Notes: generated by a model not told the origin, from the sequence alone. A DNA stretch of 64,000 nucleotides from Rhizobiaceae bacterium (GCA_017640615.1 JAEPQK010000006.1:1-64000), one strand, 5' to 3'; counted from the first letter of the stretch, positions 19,229 through 29,311 are shown. Numbers and translations: made by a program.

Positions 19229-20002
19229 CTAGCCCGCCCCGGTTATTTGAGCTGTAATGGCTTTGGTTGCTATTCTCAGTCGTAAGCCTACTTCGATTGC
19301 GTCTCCGCGTGAAAGTCTCTGTTTGGGTGCGGAAAGACTTATCGCGGCGACAGGCTGCTCTTCGGAGTTGAGTATAGCGCTTGCGACACAGACCGCCGAT
19401 TCCTCGTTCTCCTCGAACTCCGTTGCAAACCCCTGCCGCTTGAAGCGTTGCAGGCTCGAGATAATTTCGTCGATTTTGGTCATCGTGCGGCTGGTCCTTA
19501 TGTCGAGGCGATTGTTCAGACGCACGCGAACTTCATCATCGCTAAGGTGGGAGAGAATCGCCTTACCCAGTGCGGTCGAATGCGCAGGGTGCCGGTCGCC
19601 TATTCTCCCCTGAATTCGGAGGCTGCGTCGTGCCTCGACGATTTCGACATATACCACCTCGGCGCCGGCCAATATCCCGAGGTTGATGGTCTCTTCGTAT
19701 TCTTGCTCCAGCAGCAGCATTTGTGATCGGGCTATGAGCCGAAGGGAATGCAGGTCCTGGTCCGCCTGCACGATGCCGCGGAATCTCGAGCCTAACCCAT
19801 ATCGGTCGGTGCTTCTGTCATAAAAAAGATAGCCGGCTTCGGCGAGGGTCTGGAGGTATCGAAAGCAAGTGGTTCTCGGCAGACCGACATCTTTCATAAC
19901 GGCGGTAAGTGTCGTCTCATGCCCGAGGCTCGCCACGTGGGACAGGACACCGAGCGCTTTCGCTACAGGTTTGACAATATAGGGGTTTTCGTCCTCTGAC
20001 AT
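19229..20002 (-). CDS. IclR-family transcriptional regulator
   Basis: KALGVLSHVASLGHETTLTAVMKDVGLPRTTCFRYLQTLAEAGYL; HPAHSTALGKAILSHL. Confidence 0.9.
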   Translation of the reverse strand: MSEDENPYIVKPVAKALGVLSHVASLGHETTLTAVMKDVGLPRTTCFRYLQTLAEAGYLFYDRSTDRYGLGSRFRGIVQADQDLHSLRLIARSQMLLLEQEYEETINLGILAGAEVVYVEIVEARRSLRIQGRIGDRHPAHSTALGKAILSHLSDDEVRVRLNNRLDIRTSRTMTKIDEIISSLQRFKRQGFATEFEENEESAVCVASAILNSEEQPVAAISLSAPKQRLSRGDAIEVGLRLRIATKAITAQITGAG

Positions 20003-20117
20003 GCTTATTGCCTCCTAACGTGGACATCACGATTATTCCGTGTGGCGAACATCGATATCCTTTTCACGGAAACTTTTGCGCCGTAGCATTTTTGAAAGTC
20101 AAGAGGACGGCAAACTG

Positions 20118-21449
20118 ATGGGCGGACAGCAAACGGGCGCGGAGAAACTTCGTTTCGTAGCCTCAAAAAAGGCTATCAAGGTTGGTGCGCAGTATGTGGC
20201 TGGCGGTGTGAACAGCCATTTCCGCATCGGGATGATGCCGCACCCATTGGTGTTTACGCATGGGGATGGGGCGTATCTGTTCGACGTCGATGGCAACAAG
20301 ATCATCGACTACTATTGCGGTATGGGAGCTGCCGTTCTAGGCCATTCCCCACGGTCGGCAATATCGGCATACCAGGCACAAGTCGCGCGCGGCATTCTAT
20401 TCGCAGGGCAATCTCAAGTCGAATACGAGGCAGCACGGCTGCTGTGCGAGGCTGTGCCGAGCGCTCAACGTGTCCGTTTCGGTTCGTCTGGATCTGAAGT
20501 CGTGCAGGCCGCATTCCGGGTGGCGCGCGGCGCCACCGGTCGAACGCGCATCATCAAGTTCGAAGGTCACTACCACGGCTGGTTCGATAATGTACTATGG
20601 TCGACAGCACCCTCTATCGACCAGGCGGGGCCGGCGGAGGCGCCGATAGCTGTTGCTGGCAGCCGGGGGCAGCTAAGCGAGGCGCAGCATGAGCTGGTTA
20701 TCCTCGGCTGGAACGACCTCAACGGCCTACGTGCTAGGCTGGCAAAAGGCGACATCGCCGCCGTCGTTATGGAGCCGGCGATGTGCAATCAGGGCGCAAT
20801 CTCGCCAGACGCGGGATTTCTTGAAGGCGCTCGTGCTGCGTGCACCGAATATGGCAGCCTGCTGATTTTCGATGAAGTCATTACCGGTTTCAGGCTCTCC
20901 AAGTCCGGGGGGCAAGGGCTGTTCGGGGTGACACCGGATCTCTCTGTTTTTGCCAAGGCGATTGCAAACGGGTTCCCGGTTTCCGCACTCGTAGGTTCGG
21001 TGGAGCTTATGGAACTTGTCGCCACCGGCGGTGTGCTACATGGCGGAACGTTCAACTCGCAGCCGGCGGCAATGGCCGCAATGATAGCCGTACAGAACGA
21101 ACTCACCGAGGATCACTATCGAACGGCCTCTGAGCGCGGACTGAGACTGCAGGCCGGCGTGCGTGATATCCTTAAGGACACAGGTATTAAGGCTTATGTG
21201 GGTGGCTTCCCGCTGGTGTTTCATGTCGCACTCGGGCTCGATGCGCCACCGAGAAACTACCGCGATCTAACGGCGGCCGACCGCTTAGGATATGTTGCCC
21301 TCGCTAATGCATTGCTGCGGCGCGGCGTGCGCGTTCTCGAGCGCGGCGCCTGGTTCGTCTCGGCGGCGCACGACGACACTGTGATCGATCGAACACTGGA
21401 AACATTGAGAGATGCGGCGAGGGAAGTCGCACCTCGGCTTGCCGCTTGA
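20118..21449 (+). CDS. class III PLP aminotransferase, glutamate-1-semialdehyde aminomutase-like
   Basis: YDVDGNKIIDYYCGMGAAVLGHSPR, RFGSSGSEVVQAAFRVARGATGRTRIIKFEGHYHGWFD, IFDEVITGFR, FAKAIANGFPVSALVG. Confidence 0.85.
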   Translation: MGGQQTGAEKLRFVASKKAIKVGAQYVAGGVNSHFRIGMMPHPLVFTHGDGAYLFDVDGNKIIDYYCGMGAAVLGHSPRSAISAYQAQVARGILFAGQSQVEYEAARLLCEAVPSAQRVRFGSSGSEVVQAAFRVARGATGRTRIIKFEGHYHGWFDNVLWSTAPSIDQAGPAEAPIAVAGSRGQLSEAQHELVILGWNDLNGLRARLAKGDIAAVVMEPAMCNQGAISPDAGFLEGARAACTEYGSLLIFDEVITGFRLSKSGGQGLFGVTPDLSVFAKAIANGFPVSALVGSVELMELVATGGVLHGGTFNSQPAAMAAMIAVQNELTEDHYRTASERGLRLQAGVRDILKDTGIKAYVGGFPLVFHVALGLDAPPRNYRDLTAADRLGYVALANALLRRGVRVLERGAWFVSAAHDDTVIDRTLETLRDAAREVAPRLAA

Positions 21450-21517
21450 GCGCGCCCAATTCGAGCAAATGCATGACTAGGCCCGATCGGCCGGAAATAA
21501 TGGGAAGGGATAAGAAA

Positions 21518-22804
21518 ATGCAGCTGACGAGAAGACTGTTTGGCGGCTTAGTGGCGGCTTCCGCCATGTGGGCGGCTCTGCCTGCCATCGGCCAGGAATT
21601 CGATGGCGTCACTCTGGTTCACTTTACTCAGGGTGGTGCTGCGGACCGAATCGCAGGTTACAAGGCGCTGGCCGAGGATTTCACGGCAGAGACTGGCGCA
21701 AAGATCCAGATTGTTGAACAGCCATGGGAACAGATGCAGACGTCGATTATCAACGATGCGCTTTCCGGCGTCGGCAATTTCGATGTGCTCGATATCGACA
21801 GCGGCTGGGACGGCAACGTTTCCGCTTGGCTTGAACCGCTTGATGACCGCATTGCGAGGGATGGCTTCGACATCGGCGACTATCAGGGGCTGAACGCCCT
21901 GATCGCCGCGCCAGAGGGCGTGCGTTACGGCATTCCTTTCACTGCGCGTTCGATGGTCATGTTCTACCGTCAGGATCTGCTCGACGAAGCGGGGATATCT
22001 GTGCCCCAGACGTGGGAGGAGCTCATAGAAGCCTCGAAGGCGCTGACTGGCGATGGCTTCTATGGTTACGTCAGCGCTGGCGTGGCGATCCAACAGGAAA
22101 AGATGTTCTTCGGCGCGTTCAAGGGGTCGACCGGCAGGTCGCTCTTCTCCGAACACGGCGAGCCTCAGTTCAACAACGAACAGGGCGCCAACGCGATCAG
22201 GTTGCTGGCAGAGCTTTACAAGTCAGCCCCCCCCGGTGTGTTTGCAATGGACATCCCTGAGGTCGATCAGGTGTTCCTCAACGGTGAGGCGGCGTTCCTG
22301 ATCGAATGGCCGGATTACATCCAGCCGTCGCTCAATGATCCCGAACGCTCCAAGGTAGTTGGCAAGTGGGGAGCCGCCAACCCTCCGGGACCGGGTAACT
22401 ACGCTTCCTGGTACACAGCGATCAATTCGGCATCCAAGAACAAGGATGCTGCCTGGGCATGGCTGAAGCATATTTCGTCGGCAGAAGCCTCCAAGACGCT
22501 GATGGTCGATCACGGTATCTACGCAACTCGCAGCAGCGTTCTGCTCGATCCCGAGATCGCTGCCTCCTTGCCAGGCATGGAGGCAGTTGTCGACAGCGCC
22601 GCTCTGTCATTCTCGCCGAACTGGATCGGCGCGCCGTGGGGCCTGGAGTGGTTCATCAAGTCCGCGGACATGGTAGCCGCGGGTGTCACCGGACAAACCA
22701 CGCCGGAGGAGACAGTAGCTGCGATGGCGGAGCTGTGGAACGAGCTGAAAAAGGACGGCGAAGTGCCTGAAGGGTTCTCCTTCGCCGACCTGTCGGTAAA
22801 CTAG
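21518..22804 (+). CDS. extracellular sugar-type ABC substrate-binding protein
   Basis: Signal peptide, FTAETGAKIQIVEQPWEQMQTSIINDALSGVGNFDVLDIDSGW; upstream of sugar-type permeases. Confidence 0.88.
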   Translation: MQLTRRLFGGLVAASAMWAALPAIGQEFDGVTLVHFTQGGAADRIAGYKALAEDFTAETGAKIQIVEQPWEQMQTSIINDALSGVGNFDVLDIDSGWDGNVSAWLEPLDDRIARDGFDIGDYQGLNALIAAPEGVRYGIPFTARSMVMFYRQDLLDEAGISVPQTWEELIEASKALTGDGFYGYVSAGVAIQQEKMFFGAFKGSTGRSLFSEHGEPQFNNEQGANAIRLLAELYKSAPPGVFAMDIPEVDQVFLNGEAAFLIEWPDYIQPSLNDPERSKVVGKWGAANPPGPGNYASWYTAINSASKNKDAAWAWLKHISSAEASKTLMVDHGIYATRSSVLLDPEIAASLPGMEAVVDSAALSFSPNWIGAPWGLEWFIKSADMVAAGVTGQTTPEETVAAMAELWNELKKDGEVPEGFSFADLSVN

Positions 22805-22814
22805 GCCATTCACA

Positions 22815-22847
22815 GACCAGCCGCCGGACATCACTGGGCGGCTGGTC
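22815..22847 (+). terminator. strong hairpin after substrate-binding protein gene
   Basis: GACCAGCCGCC-N11-GGCGGCTGGTC, perfect 11-bp stem. Confidence 0.65.
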
Positions 22848-22884
22848 TACTTCCACACTCAGGCGACCCGGTGCGGCTTTAGGC

Positions 22885-23808
22885 ATGGCCATAGCTAACG
22901 CTTTCACGCGATTTGCACGCGACGACAGAAAGGTCGCTTTGCTGTTTCTGCTGCCAGGCCTTGCCGTACTCGTCCTGACCTATCTGTTTCCGCTGATCTA
23001 TTCCCTGGTTCTAAGCTTTTCGGAATGGGATATTCGAAAGCCGGGGTCGCGGTTTGAGCCGGTCGGCTTCGACAACTACGCAGATATCCTTACTGACTCG
23101 GACTTCTGGGCTGCCGGCTGGCGCTCCACGGTCTACTCGGTAGTCTCACTGCCTATCCAGCTGGTGCTAGGAACGCTAATCGCAGTGTTGCTGACGAGCC
23201 CGCGGGTCAATTCGAAGCTGGGCGCCTTCACCCGTATCACCATGCTCATTCCATTGATGCTGCCCCCGGTCGTGCTCGGTATTCTCTGGCGACTAATCCT
23301 CAACGTGAACTACGGACCAGCAAACCACATTCTTGGTCTGGTGGGTTTCGGCCCCCTTAGCTTTGTATCCTCGGCGGAAACGGCGCTGGCGACCGCCATC
23401 TTTGTGGAGGTTCTGGCGAACACGTCTGTGGTCGTCATGATACTCATCGGTGGCATACTGGCGCTGCCGCCGGACCCGCTACGCGCTGCGGAGGTAGACG
23501 GCGCCGGACCGTGGCGCATCCTTCTGGAGATCAAGCTCCCGCAGCTCGCCTCCTATTACCTGATCATCATCCTGATACGGGTAATGGACCTGCTGAAGAC
23601 GTTCGACTTCATCTATGCGCTCACCGGCGGCGGGCCGGGGTCATCGACGATTGTTTTCAACCTTTTCATCTATCGCGAGGGACAGCGGTTCCTCAATTAT
23701 CCGGGCGCCTCTGCCGCGTCCTGGGTGTTCCTGGTGGCGTTGCTGCCGCTTTCGTTCTGGCTTCTAAGGAAGGCCGTGCGCCCAACGGATACCTACCTCA
23801 ATGATTAG
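22885..23808 (+). CDS. sugar-type ABC transporter permease (MalF-like)
   Basis: AAEVDGAGPWRILLEIKLPQLASYYLI EAA loop, YALTGGGPGSST. Confidence 0.9.
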   Translation: MAIANAFTRFARDDRKVALLFLLPGLAVLVLTYLFPLIYSLVLSFSEWDIRKPGSRFEPVGFDNYADILTDSDFWAAGWRSTVYSVVSLPIQLVLGTLIAVLLTSPRVNSKLGAFTRITMLIPLMLPPVVLGILWRLILNVNYGPANHILGLVGFGPLSFVSSAETALATAIFVEVLANTSVVVMILIGGILALPPDPLRAAEVDGAGPWRILLEIKLPQLASYYLIIILIRVMDLLKTFDFIYALTGGGPGSSTIVFNLFIYREGQRFLNYPGASAASWVFLVALLPLSFWLLRKAVRPTDTYLND

Positions 23809-24655
23809 GCGGTATTCCCATCCCCCGCGCGAGATCGTCGCTCGAATTGCACTTTATGTGGCGGTGCTAGCGGTGCTCGTGGTGGTGCTCTTTCCGATCT
23901 ACTGGCTTGTGCTCAACTCGCTGAAGTACCAGCGGGACTTTTTCACCAACCCGCCAGTGTTCTTCGCGACCCAACTGACGCTCGACCACTATCGGGGTGT
24001 GCTGTCGAACCCGCTAAATCGGCAATATCTCTGGAATACGTTTGTAGTCACAACAGTCGCAACCATCATCGCGACGTTTGTCGGGACTCTTTGTGCTTAC
24101 GTTCTGGCGCGTATCCGGATGCCGTTCAGGCTCAACGGAACTCTGCTCGTCGCAATCCTGATCAGCCGGTTGTTTCCACCGGTCAGCCTAGCGATTCCCT
24201 ATTATCTGCTGATGCGTAATTTCGGGCTTCTGGATACCCGGTTGGCACTTGTGATCGCCTATGTCGGACTGGCCCTGCCATTCGTTACCTGGCTAATGCT
24301 GACATTCTTTCAGGACTTGCCCAAGGAAATAGAACGCGCCGCAATGGTCGATGGATGCACAATGTTCCAGCGCTTCCGCTGGGTCGTATTGCCAATGTCC
24401 GTTACCTCGATGATCGTGTCGGGGATCTTCGTCTTCATGGGAGTATGGAACGAACTGCTATTCGCCCTGACCTTGACTGCACTTAGGGCCAAGACTGTAT
24501 CGGTCGCGATCTCAAGTTTCGTGGGCGACAACGCGCTCGATTGGGGACAGATGAGTGCGCTCAGTGTGCTGTCATTCATGCCGATCTTGATATTGGCGCT
24601 GTCCGTGCAGCGCTTCCTTGTGCGAGGCATCTCATTCGGAGCCGTTAAAGGATAA
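23801..24655 (+). CDS. sugar-type ABC transporter permease (MalG-like)
   Basis: ERAAMVDGCTMFQRFRWVVLPMSVTSMIVSG EAA loop. Confidence 0.9.
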   Translation: MIRRYSHPPREIVARIALYVAVLAVLVVVLFPIYWLVLNSLKYQRDFFTNPPVFFATQLTLDHYRGVLSNPLNRQYLWNTFVVTTVATIIATFVGTLCAYVLARIRMPFRLNGTLLVAILISRLFPPVSLAIPYYLLMRNFGLLDTRLALVIAYVGLALPFVTWLMLTFFQDLPKEIERAAMVDGCTMFQRFRWVVLPMSVTSMIVSGIFVFMGVWNELLFALTLTALRAKTVSVAISSFVGDNALDWGQMSALSVLSFMPILILALSVQRFLVRGISFGAVKG

Positions 24656-24657
24656 CA

Positions 24658-25731
24658 ATGGCCAGCTCACTCAGGCTCGAAAACATCACAAAGACATTCG
24701 GTAGCGTTACGGTAATCGATGACGTGACCATCGACATCGAGCCTGGGCGGTTTGTTACGCTGGTTGGGCCATCCGGGTGCGGCAAATCGACTCTGCTGAA
24801 CATGACCGCGTCACTTGAGCGGCCGACGGATGGACGCATCCTAATCGACGGACGCGACGTGACCATGATGACCGCACGACAGCGCGGCATAGCCATGGTT
24901 TTTCAAAGCTATGCGCTCTACCCGCATCTGACGGTACGGCAGAACTTGGCTTTTCCCTTGCGCGTCCAGAAGGTCGCCAAACCGGAAATCACGAAGAAGG
25001 TCCTGCAGGCCGCGGACCTAATGGAGATCGGACACCTGCTCGATCGGAAGCCGCGCGAACTCTCGGGCGGGCAGCGCCAGCGCGTAGCAATTAGCCGCGC
25101 AATCATTCGTCCCGCTACCGTTTGTCTCTTGGATGAGCCGCTGTCTAACCTCGATGCGGCACTGCGCGTCCGCGTGCGCGGCGAACTGAAGCTGCTGTTT
25201 TCGCGGATGGAAACCACGACTATGTTCGTGACGCACGATCAGTCTGAAGCAATGACGATGAGCGACAGCATTGTCGTTCTCAAGGACGGCAAGGTGCAAC
25301 AGCAGGGCACTCCGCTGGAGGTCTATCGCAATCCGGCTAACGAGTTCGTTGCGACTTTCATCGGCTCCCCGCAAATGAACGTGCTGGACGCTCGCATCGA
25401 GAGGACTGACGAGGTCGTCGTTCATGCGGGTTCGATACGATTGCCGCTGCCGGAAAGCACTTTACTACCGTCCGGTCGTGTACGGCTGGGCATCCGGCCG
25501 GAGTTCATTACCGCGGCGCCCGTTTCTGACGGCACGCCCGTTACTGCAAAGATCGAACTGGTGGAGCACATGGGTAACAGTGCGATCGTCCACTACCGGT
25601 TCGCAGATGGCACCTCCCTTATAGGCTTGGAGATGATCGACACACAGATCGGCGTCGGATGGGAGGGTGCCGTCTACATCGACACCCAACGGCTCAAATT
25701 CTTCGATACCGCAACCGGACAGGCGATATGA
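24658..25731 (+). CDS. ABC transporter ATP-binding protein (UgpC/MsmX type)
   Basis: GPSGCGKSTLL, LSGGQRQRVAISRAI, LLDEPLSNLDAALR. Confidence 0.92.
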   Translation: MASSLRLENITKTFGSVTVIDDVTIDIEPGRFVTLVGPSGCGKSTLLNMTASLERPTDGRILIDGRDVTMMTARQRGIAMVFQSYALYPHLTVRQNLAFPLRVQKVAKPEITKKVLQAADLMEIGHLLDRKPRELSGGQRQRVAISRAIIRPATVCLLDEPLSNLDAALRVRVRGELKLLFSRMETTTMFVTHDQSEAMTMSDSIVVLKDGKVQQQGTPLEVYRNPANEFVATFIGSPQMNVLDARIERTDEVVVHAGSIRLPLPESTLLPSGRVRLGIRPEFITAAPVSDGTPVTAKIELVEHMGNSAIVHYRFADGTSLIGLEMIDTQIGVGWEGAVYIDTQRLKFFDTATGQAI

Positions 25732-26555
25732 CAACGCGCCGCCGCATCGTGATCACGGGATCGAACGGCAATCTTGGACGCAAGTTGACCGCGGACCTGT
25801 CGCCGGACCACGACGTGATCTGCCTCGACATTGCCCGCTCGACTTCCGACGGCCCATCGCATCTGGTCTCCGCTGACCTGTCTGCGTGGGGAGACTGGTC
25901 GCATCACTTTGACGGTGCAGACACCGTGTTGCATCTGGCGGGCGAAATGCGCCCTACGTCGAGCTGGGCCGCCGTGCACGGTCCCAATATCGTGGCGACG
26001 CAGAATGTCCTTCGGGCAGCCAAGCTAGGGGGCACTCGCAGGGTTATCTTTTCAAGTTCGAACCAGGTCATGGCGGGCTACCGCTTTCATGACGGGCCGA
26101 TTACCGAAGACATACCTCCGTCCCCGCTCAACCCTTACGCTGTTTCCAAACTGATCGGCGAAGAACTAGGCCGAGGATTTCACGCCGAAACGGGTTCATC
26201 GTTCCTGGCGTTTCGAGTCGGCAACATCATGCCGGGCGAAAATATGCCCGCTCCGGGCATGGGGCTCGGCCTGTGGGGGCAGCAGATGTGGCTCTCCAAC
26301 CACGACATGCTGAGGGCCTTCCGTTGCGCGATTGGCGCCGGTGACTTTGGTTTTGCAGTGCTGAATCTTGTTTCGGCGAATGCGGGTATGCGCTGGTCGA
26401 TGGCACGGGCGCGAGAGGTGATCGGCTTCGTGCCGGAAACGTCCTACAGCCCGCATGCCAGCTCCCAGGACGAGATTGTTGACGCCACCGCGCGGCAGGC
26501 CGCGCTCGTGCCAGGCTACTGGCTTGATCAGGATTTCCGGCAGCTGGCTGGTTAA
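25728..26555 (+). CDS. NAD(P)-dependent epimerase/dehydratase (uronate dehydrogenase-like)
   Basis: ITGSNGNLGRKL Rossmann motif, NPYAVSKLIGEEL (YxxxK); ATGA overlap with ATPase. Confidence 0.8.
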   Translation: MTTRRRIVITGSNGNLGRKLTADLSPDHDVICLDIARSTSDGPSHLVSADLSAWGDWSHHFDGADTVLHLAGEMRPTSSWAAVHGPNIVATQNVLRAAKLGGTRRVIFSSSNQVMAGYRFHDGPITEDIPPSPLNPYAVSKLIGEELGRGFHAETGSSFLAFRVGNIMPGENMPAPGMGLGLWGQQMWLSNHDMLRAFRCAIGAGDFGFAVLNLVSANAGMRWSMARAREVIGFVPETSYSPHASSQDEIVDATARQAALVPGYWLDQDFRQLAG

Positions 26556-26571
26556 GCAGGATAGGGTCTCC

Positions 26572-28077
26572 ATGCGTGTAGCGGTCGGTTCATTCATGCA
26601 GGAAGGGAACACTTTCGTCCCGTTCAAGACGGACATTGCGGTGTTTCGCGCCAACTATTTCCTCGAAGGCGACGAGATGCTTACGGGCTATGGCAATGCC
26701 CGCTCTGAGGTCCCTGCGATGTTCGATGTCCTGAAGCGCGAGGGCGCCAACATCCTGCCGCTAATTGCAACCCACGGCTTTGCCGGTGGCCCGCTGACCC
26801 GGTCGTGCTTCGACGAGATCATAACCCGAATGATCGCGCGGCTGGACGGCGAGAAGGTCGATGGGGTCCTTCTGGCTCTGCACGGTGCGATGGTGGTCGA
26901 GGACAACCCGGATGCCGAAGCTGAGATCGTCGCAGCGATCCGCAGGGCCGTTGGTGCGGGTATACCAATCGGCGTTTCGCTCGACCTTCACGGCCACATA
27001 ACGCCGTCAATGTTGCAGCCTGACGTATTCTACATCGGCTACCAGGAATATCCGCACATTGACATGTATGAGACGGGCGCGCGCACGGCGGAAACTCTAT
27101 GTGACTCCCTCGCCGGCAGGTGCAGGCCGGTCATGGCGATGCGGAAGCTACCGCTGTTGGTAAGTCCGGTGAAGGCACGGACCGACGAGGCGCCGCTTGC
27201 TGCGATAATGGAACGCGCACGAGCCATGCGCGGGCAGGACGGGATCCTCCACGCCGCAATTTTCCCGGTGCAGCCCTGGCTAGACATTCCTGAACTGGGA
27301 GTTGCAGTACTGGTTTGCGCAGACGGTGATCAGTCTGCCGCGCAGGCTGCGGCCGATGAACTCGCGCAGGCCGTGTGGACCGCGCGCGAAGCATTCAACC
27401 CCGATTTGGTATCGCTGGAACAGGCGATACGAACAGGGCTCGAGCTTCCCGGGACCACCGTCGTATCGGACGCCGGAGACGCGCCCTCGGGCGGGTCGGC
27501 GGCTGACAGCGCTGCCGTGTTGAGCCAATTGCTGGCACAGGGCGCTGATCGTGCCGGACGCCTGACTTATCTGACAATGTGCGATGCCGTCGCGGCAACA
27601 CGGGCCTTTGCGGTCGGGGAGGGCACCATCGCCAGTTTCGACCTCGGGCATGCGGTATCGTCGGAAGAGGGCAAGCCGGTCAGCCTTGAGGCGCGGGTAC
27701 AGCACCTGAGCGACGGCGAGTTTGTTTTGCGGGATCGCGGTCTCCAGGGCGCAGTTTTCCGCCAAGGGCCAACCGCAGTCTTGGCGCTGGGAGACCTGAG
27801 GATAGTTGTGCGCTCTTACCCTGGCTTCGAGTGGGATACCGGATGCTTCACCGCATTTGGACTTGATCTTGCTGAAGCTGCGCTGGTTTTTGTCAAGAGC
27901 CCTTCCCATTTCCGCACTTCCTTTGCTCCCCATGCCGCCCGGATAGTCGTGGCGGACACACCCGGACCCACCGCGCCGAATGTTCGCCGGCTGAAATTTG
28001 TCCATGTCAGTCGCCCACTCTATCCGCAGGACGCAGCGGTCGTAGATTTTTGTATGACAACAGCGAGACCGACATGA
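26572..28077 (+). CDS. M81-family metallopeptidase (MlrC-like)
   Basis: MRVAVGSFMQEGNTFVPFKTDIAVF, LLALHGAMVVED, SLDLHGHITPSM, YPHIDMYETGARTAE. Confidence 0.88.
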   Translation: MRVAVGSFMQEGNTFVPFKTDIAVFRANYFLEGDEMLTGYGNARSEVPAMFDVLKREGANILPLIATHGFAGGPLTRSCFDEIITRMIARLDGEKVDGVLLALHGAMVVEDNPDAEAEIVAAIRRAVGAGIPIGVSLDLHGHITPSMLQPDVFYIGYQEYPHIDMYETGARTAETLCDSLAGRCRPVMAMRKLPLLVSPVKARTDEAPLAAIMERARAMRGQDGILHAAIFPVQPWLDIPELGVAVLVCADGDQSAAQAAADELAQAVWTAREAFNPDLVSLEQAIRTGLELPGTTVVSDAGDAPSGGSAADSAAVLSQLLAQGADRAGRLTYLTMCDAVAATRAFAVGEGTIASFDLGHAVSSEEGKPVSLEARVQHLSDGEFVLRDRGLQGAVFRQGPTAVLALGDLRIVVRSYPGFEWDTGCFTAFGLDLAEAALVFVKSPSHFRTSFAPHAARIVVADTPGPTAPNVRRLKFVHVSRPLYPQDAAVVDFCMTTARPT

Positions 28078-28994
28078 CGCGCAGGAACGACTTAATTATC
28101 TCGGCCGAGATGCTCAGCGACGGACATCTTGCAATTGGCCCATCCGCTAGGTTTCCCGAAGTGGCGCGCTGGGCGCAGGTGGCAAATGTGCCGGATCGGG
28201 CTCTGCCCGCTATCCCGAAGCAGACATGTAGCCGGATTTCGAGGCCGCTTGTGGTCAATGGCGATTTGACCAAGCCGGAGTGGCAGGGCGCTGCCTGGAG
28301 CGAGCATTTTGGGCGCATCGATGACGGCTCGAAGAGGGGGCAAGGCGGCCAGGTCGCCTTCCTGTGGGACGCGGATTTTCTGTATGTCGGTTTCCGTATC
28401 CCGGATCGGGATATTCGCGGTTCTGCGGTTGTGCACCACGAACAAATCTACATGAAGGACGACGACGCCGAGATATTCATCAACGGCGAGGGCCGTTATT
28501 ACGAACTCGGCGTGAACCCTCTCAACACGATCTACGAGTATCGCTGGACCTGGCTTGAGCCGCTAGTCGAGAATCGCGACTTTGCGGCTATCGAAGCGCT
28601 CATGAAGACGCCCGATATCCTCTACTACTGCGCGCGCGAGGGCGAGAAGCTTGGTCGGCACGGAGACATGGGCTGGGAAATGCCCGGGCTGAAACATGCC
28701 GTACGGCTGCAGGGTTCGCTGAACTGCCCTGATGTCGAAGACGACGGCTGGACAGTTGAATTCGGCATTCCTTGGGCTGGGCTTCAAGAAATCGGATTGC
28801 CGGCCCCTGAGAAAGGCATGGTCCTCCGCGCACAAGGATATCGCGCAGAGCACGATTTTCACGACGAGCGAGGACGGATTGAAATGGACCGCTACTGGCA
28901 GGGCGCGACGCCTTATATGGGGTATACTTGGTCAGCCATGGGCAATGGCAACGTGCACAATCCGGAGCGCTGGGCCAAGGTGACATTGGCATAG
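28074..28994 (+). CDS. carbohydrate-binding family 9-like protein
   Basis: VNGDLTKPEWQGAAWSEHF, VAFLWDADFLYVGFRIPDRDIRG, DDDAEIFINGEGRYYELGVNPLNTIYE; ATGA overlap with M81 gene. Confidence 0.75.
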   Translation: MTRRNDLIISAEMLSDGHLAIGPSARFPEVARWAQVANVPDRALPAIPKQTCSRISRPLVVNGDLTKPEWQGAAWSEHFGRIDDGSKRGQGGQVAFLWDADFLYVGFRIPDRDIRGSAVVHHEQIYMKDDDAEIFINGEGRYYELGVNPLNTIYEYRWTWLEPLVENRDFAAIEALMKTPDILYYCAREGEKLGRHGDMGWEMPGLKHAVRLQGSLNCPDVEDDGWTVEFGIPWAGLQEIGLPAPEKGMVLRAQGYRAEHDFHDERGRIEMDRYWQGATPYMGYTWSAMGNGNVHNPERWAKVTLA

Positions 28995-29215
28995 GAAACG
29001 CACCTACATCATTTCAAGTCGGTGACGGCGCGACTGAAGCGGCGTCGGCGCAAAACTGACGCAAACGGATCGAACGTTCGCAGGCTTCGACGGCCGCTTG
29101 GCAAATCTCGCGCCTGCACGAAAGTTGGCCGGGTACGACTACGGTCTGCTTCACCCACGTCAGAATAAGCGGCACATTGAACGACAAGACGGCGGCAGTT
29201 ACGTTCGGCGGGAAG

Positions 29216-29283
29216 GTAGGGTGCAGGCCGATATCCAAGTTCGCTTCGATCGGGGTTCCCAGGCACACGGGTGCGGGTCGGGC
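29216..29283. repeat. degenerate repeat copy B
   Basis: Ungapped match to 17013-17080, including GGCCG...GATCGGGGTTCCCAGGCACACGGGTGCGGGTCGGGC. Confidence 0.45.
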
Positions 29284-29311
29284 GGGATCCTATCCCGCGC
29301 ATCTGAGCGCG

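Noticed and set aside
22227-22234. C8 homopolymer inside the sugar-type SBP gene (possible phase variation)
   Set aside because: The frame is intact across it, and a single C8 tract in a GC-rich gene is weak evidence for slippage control.
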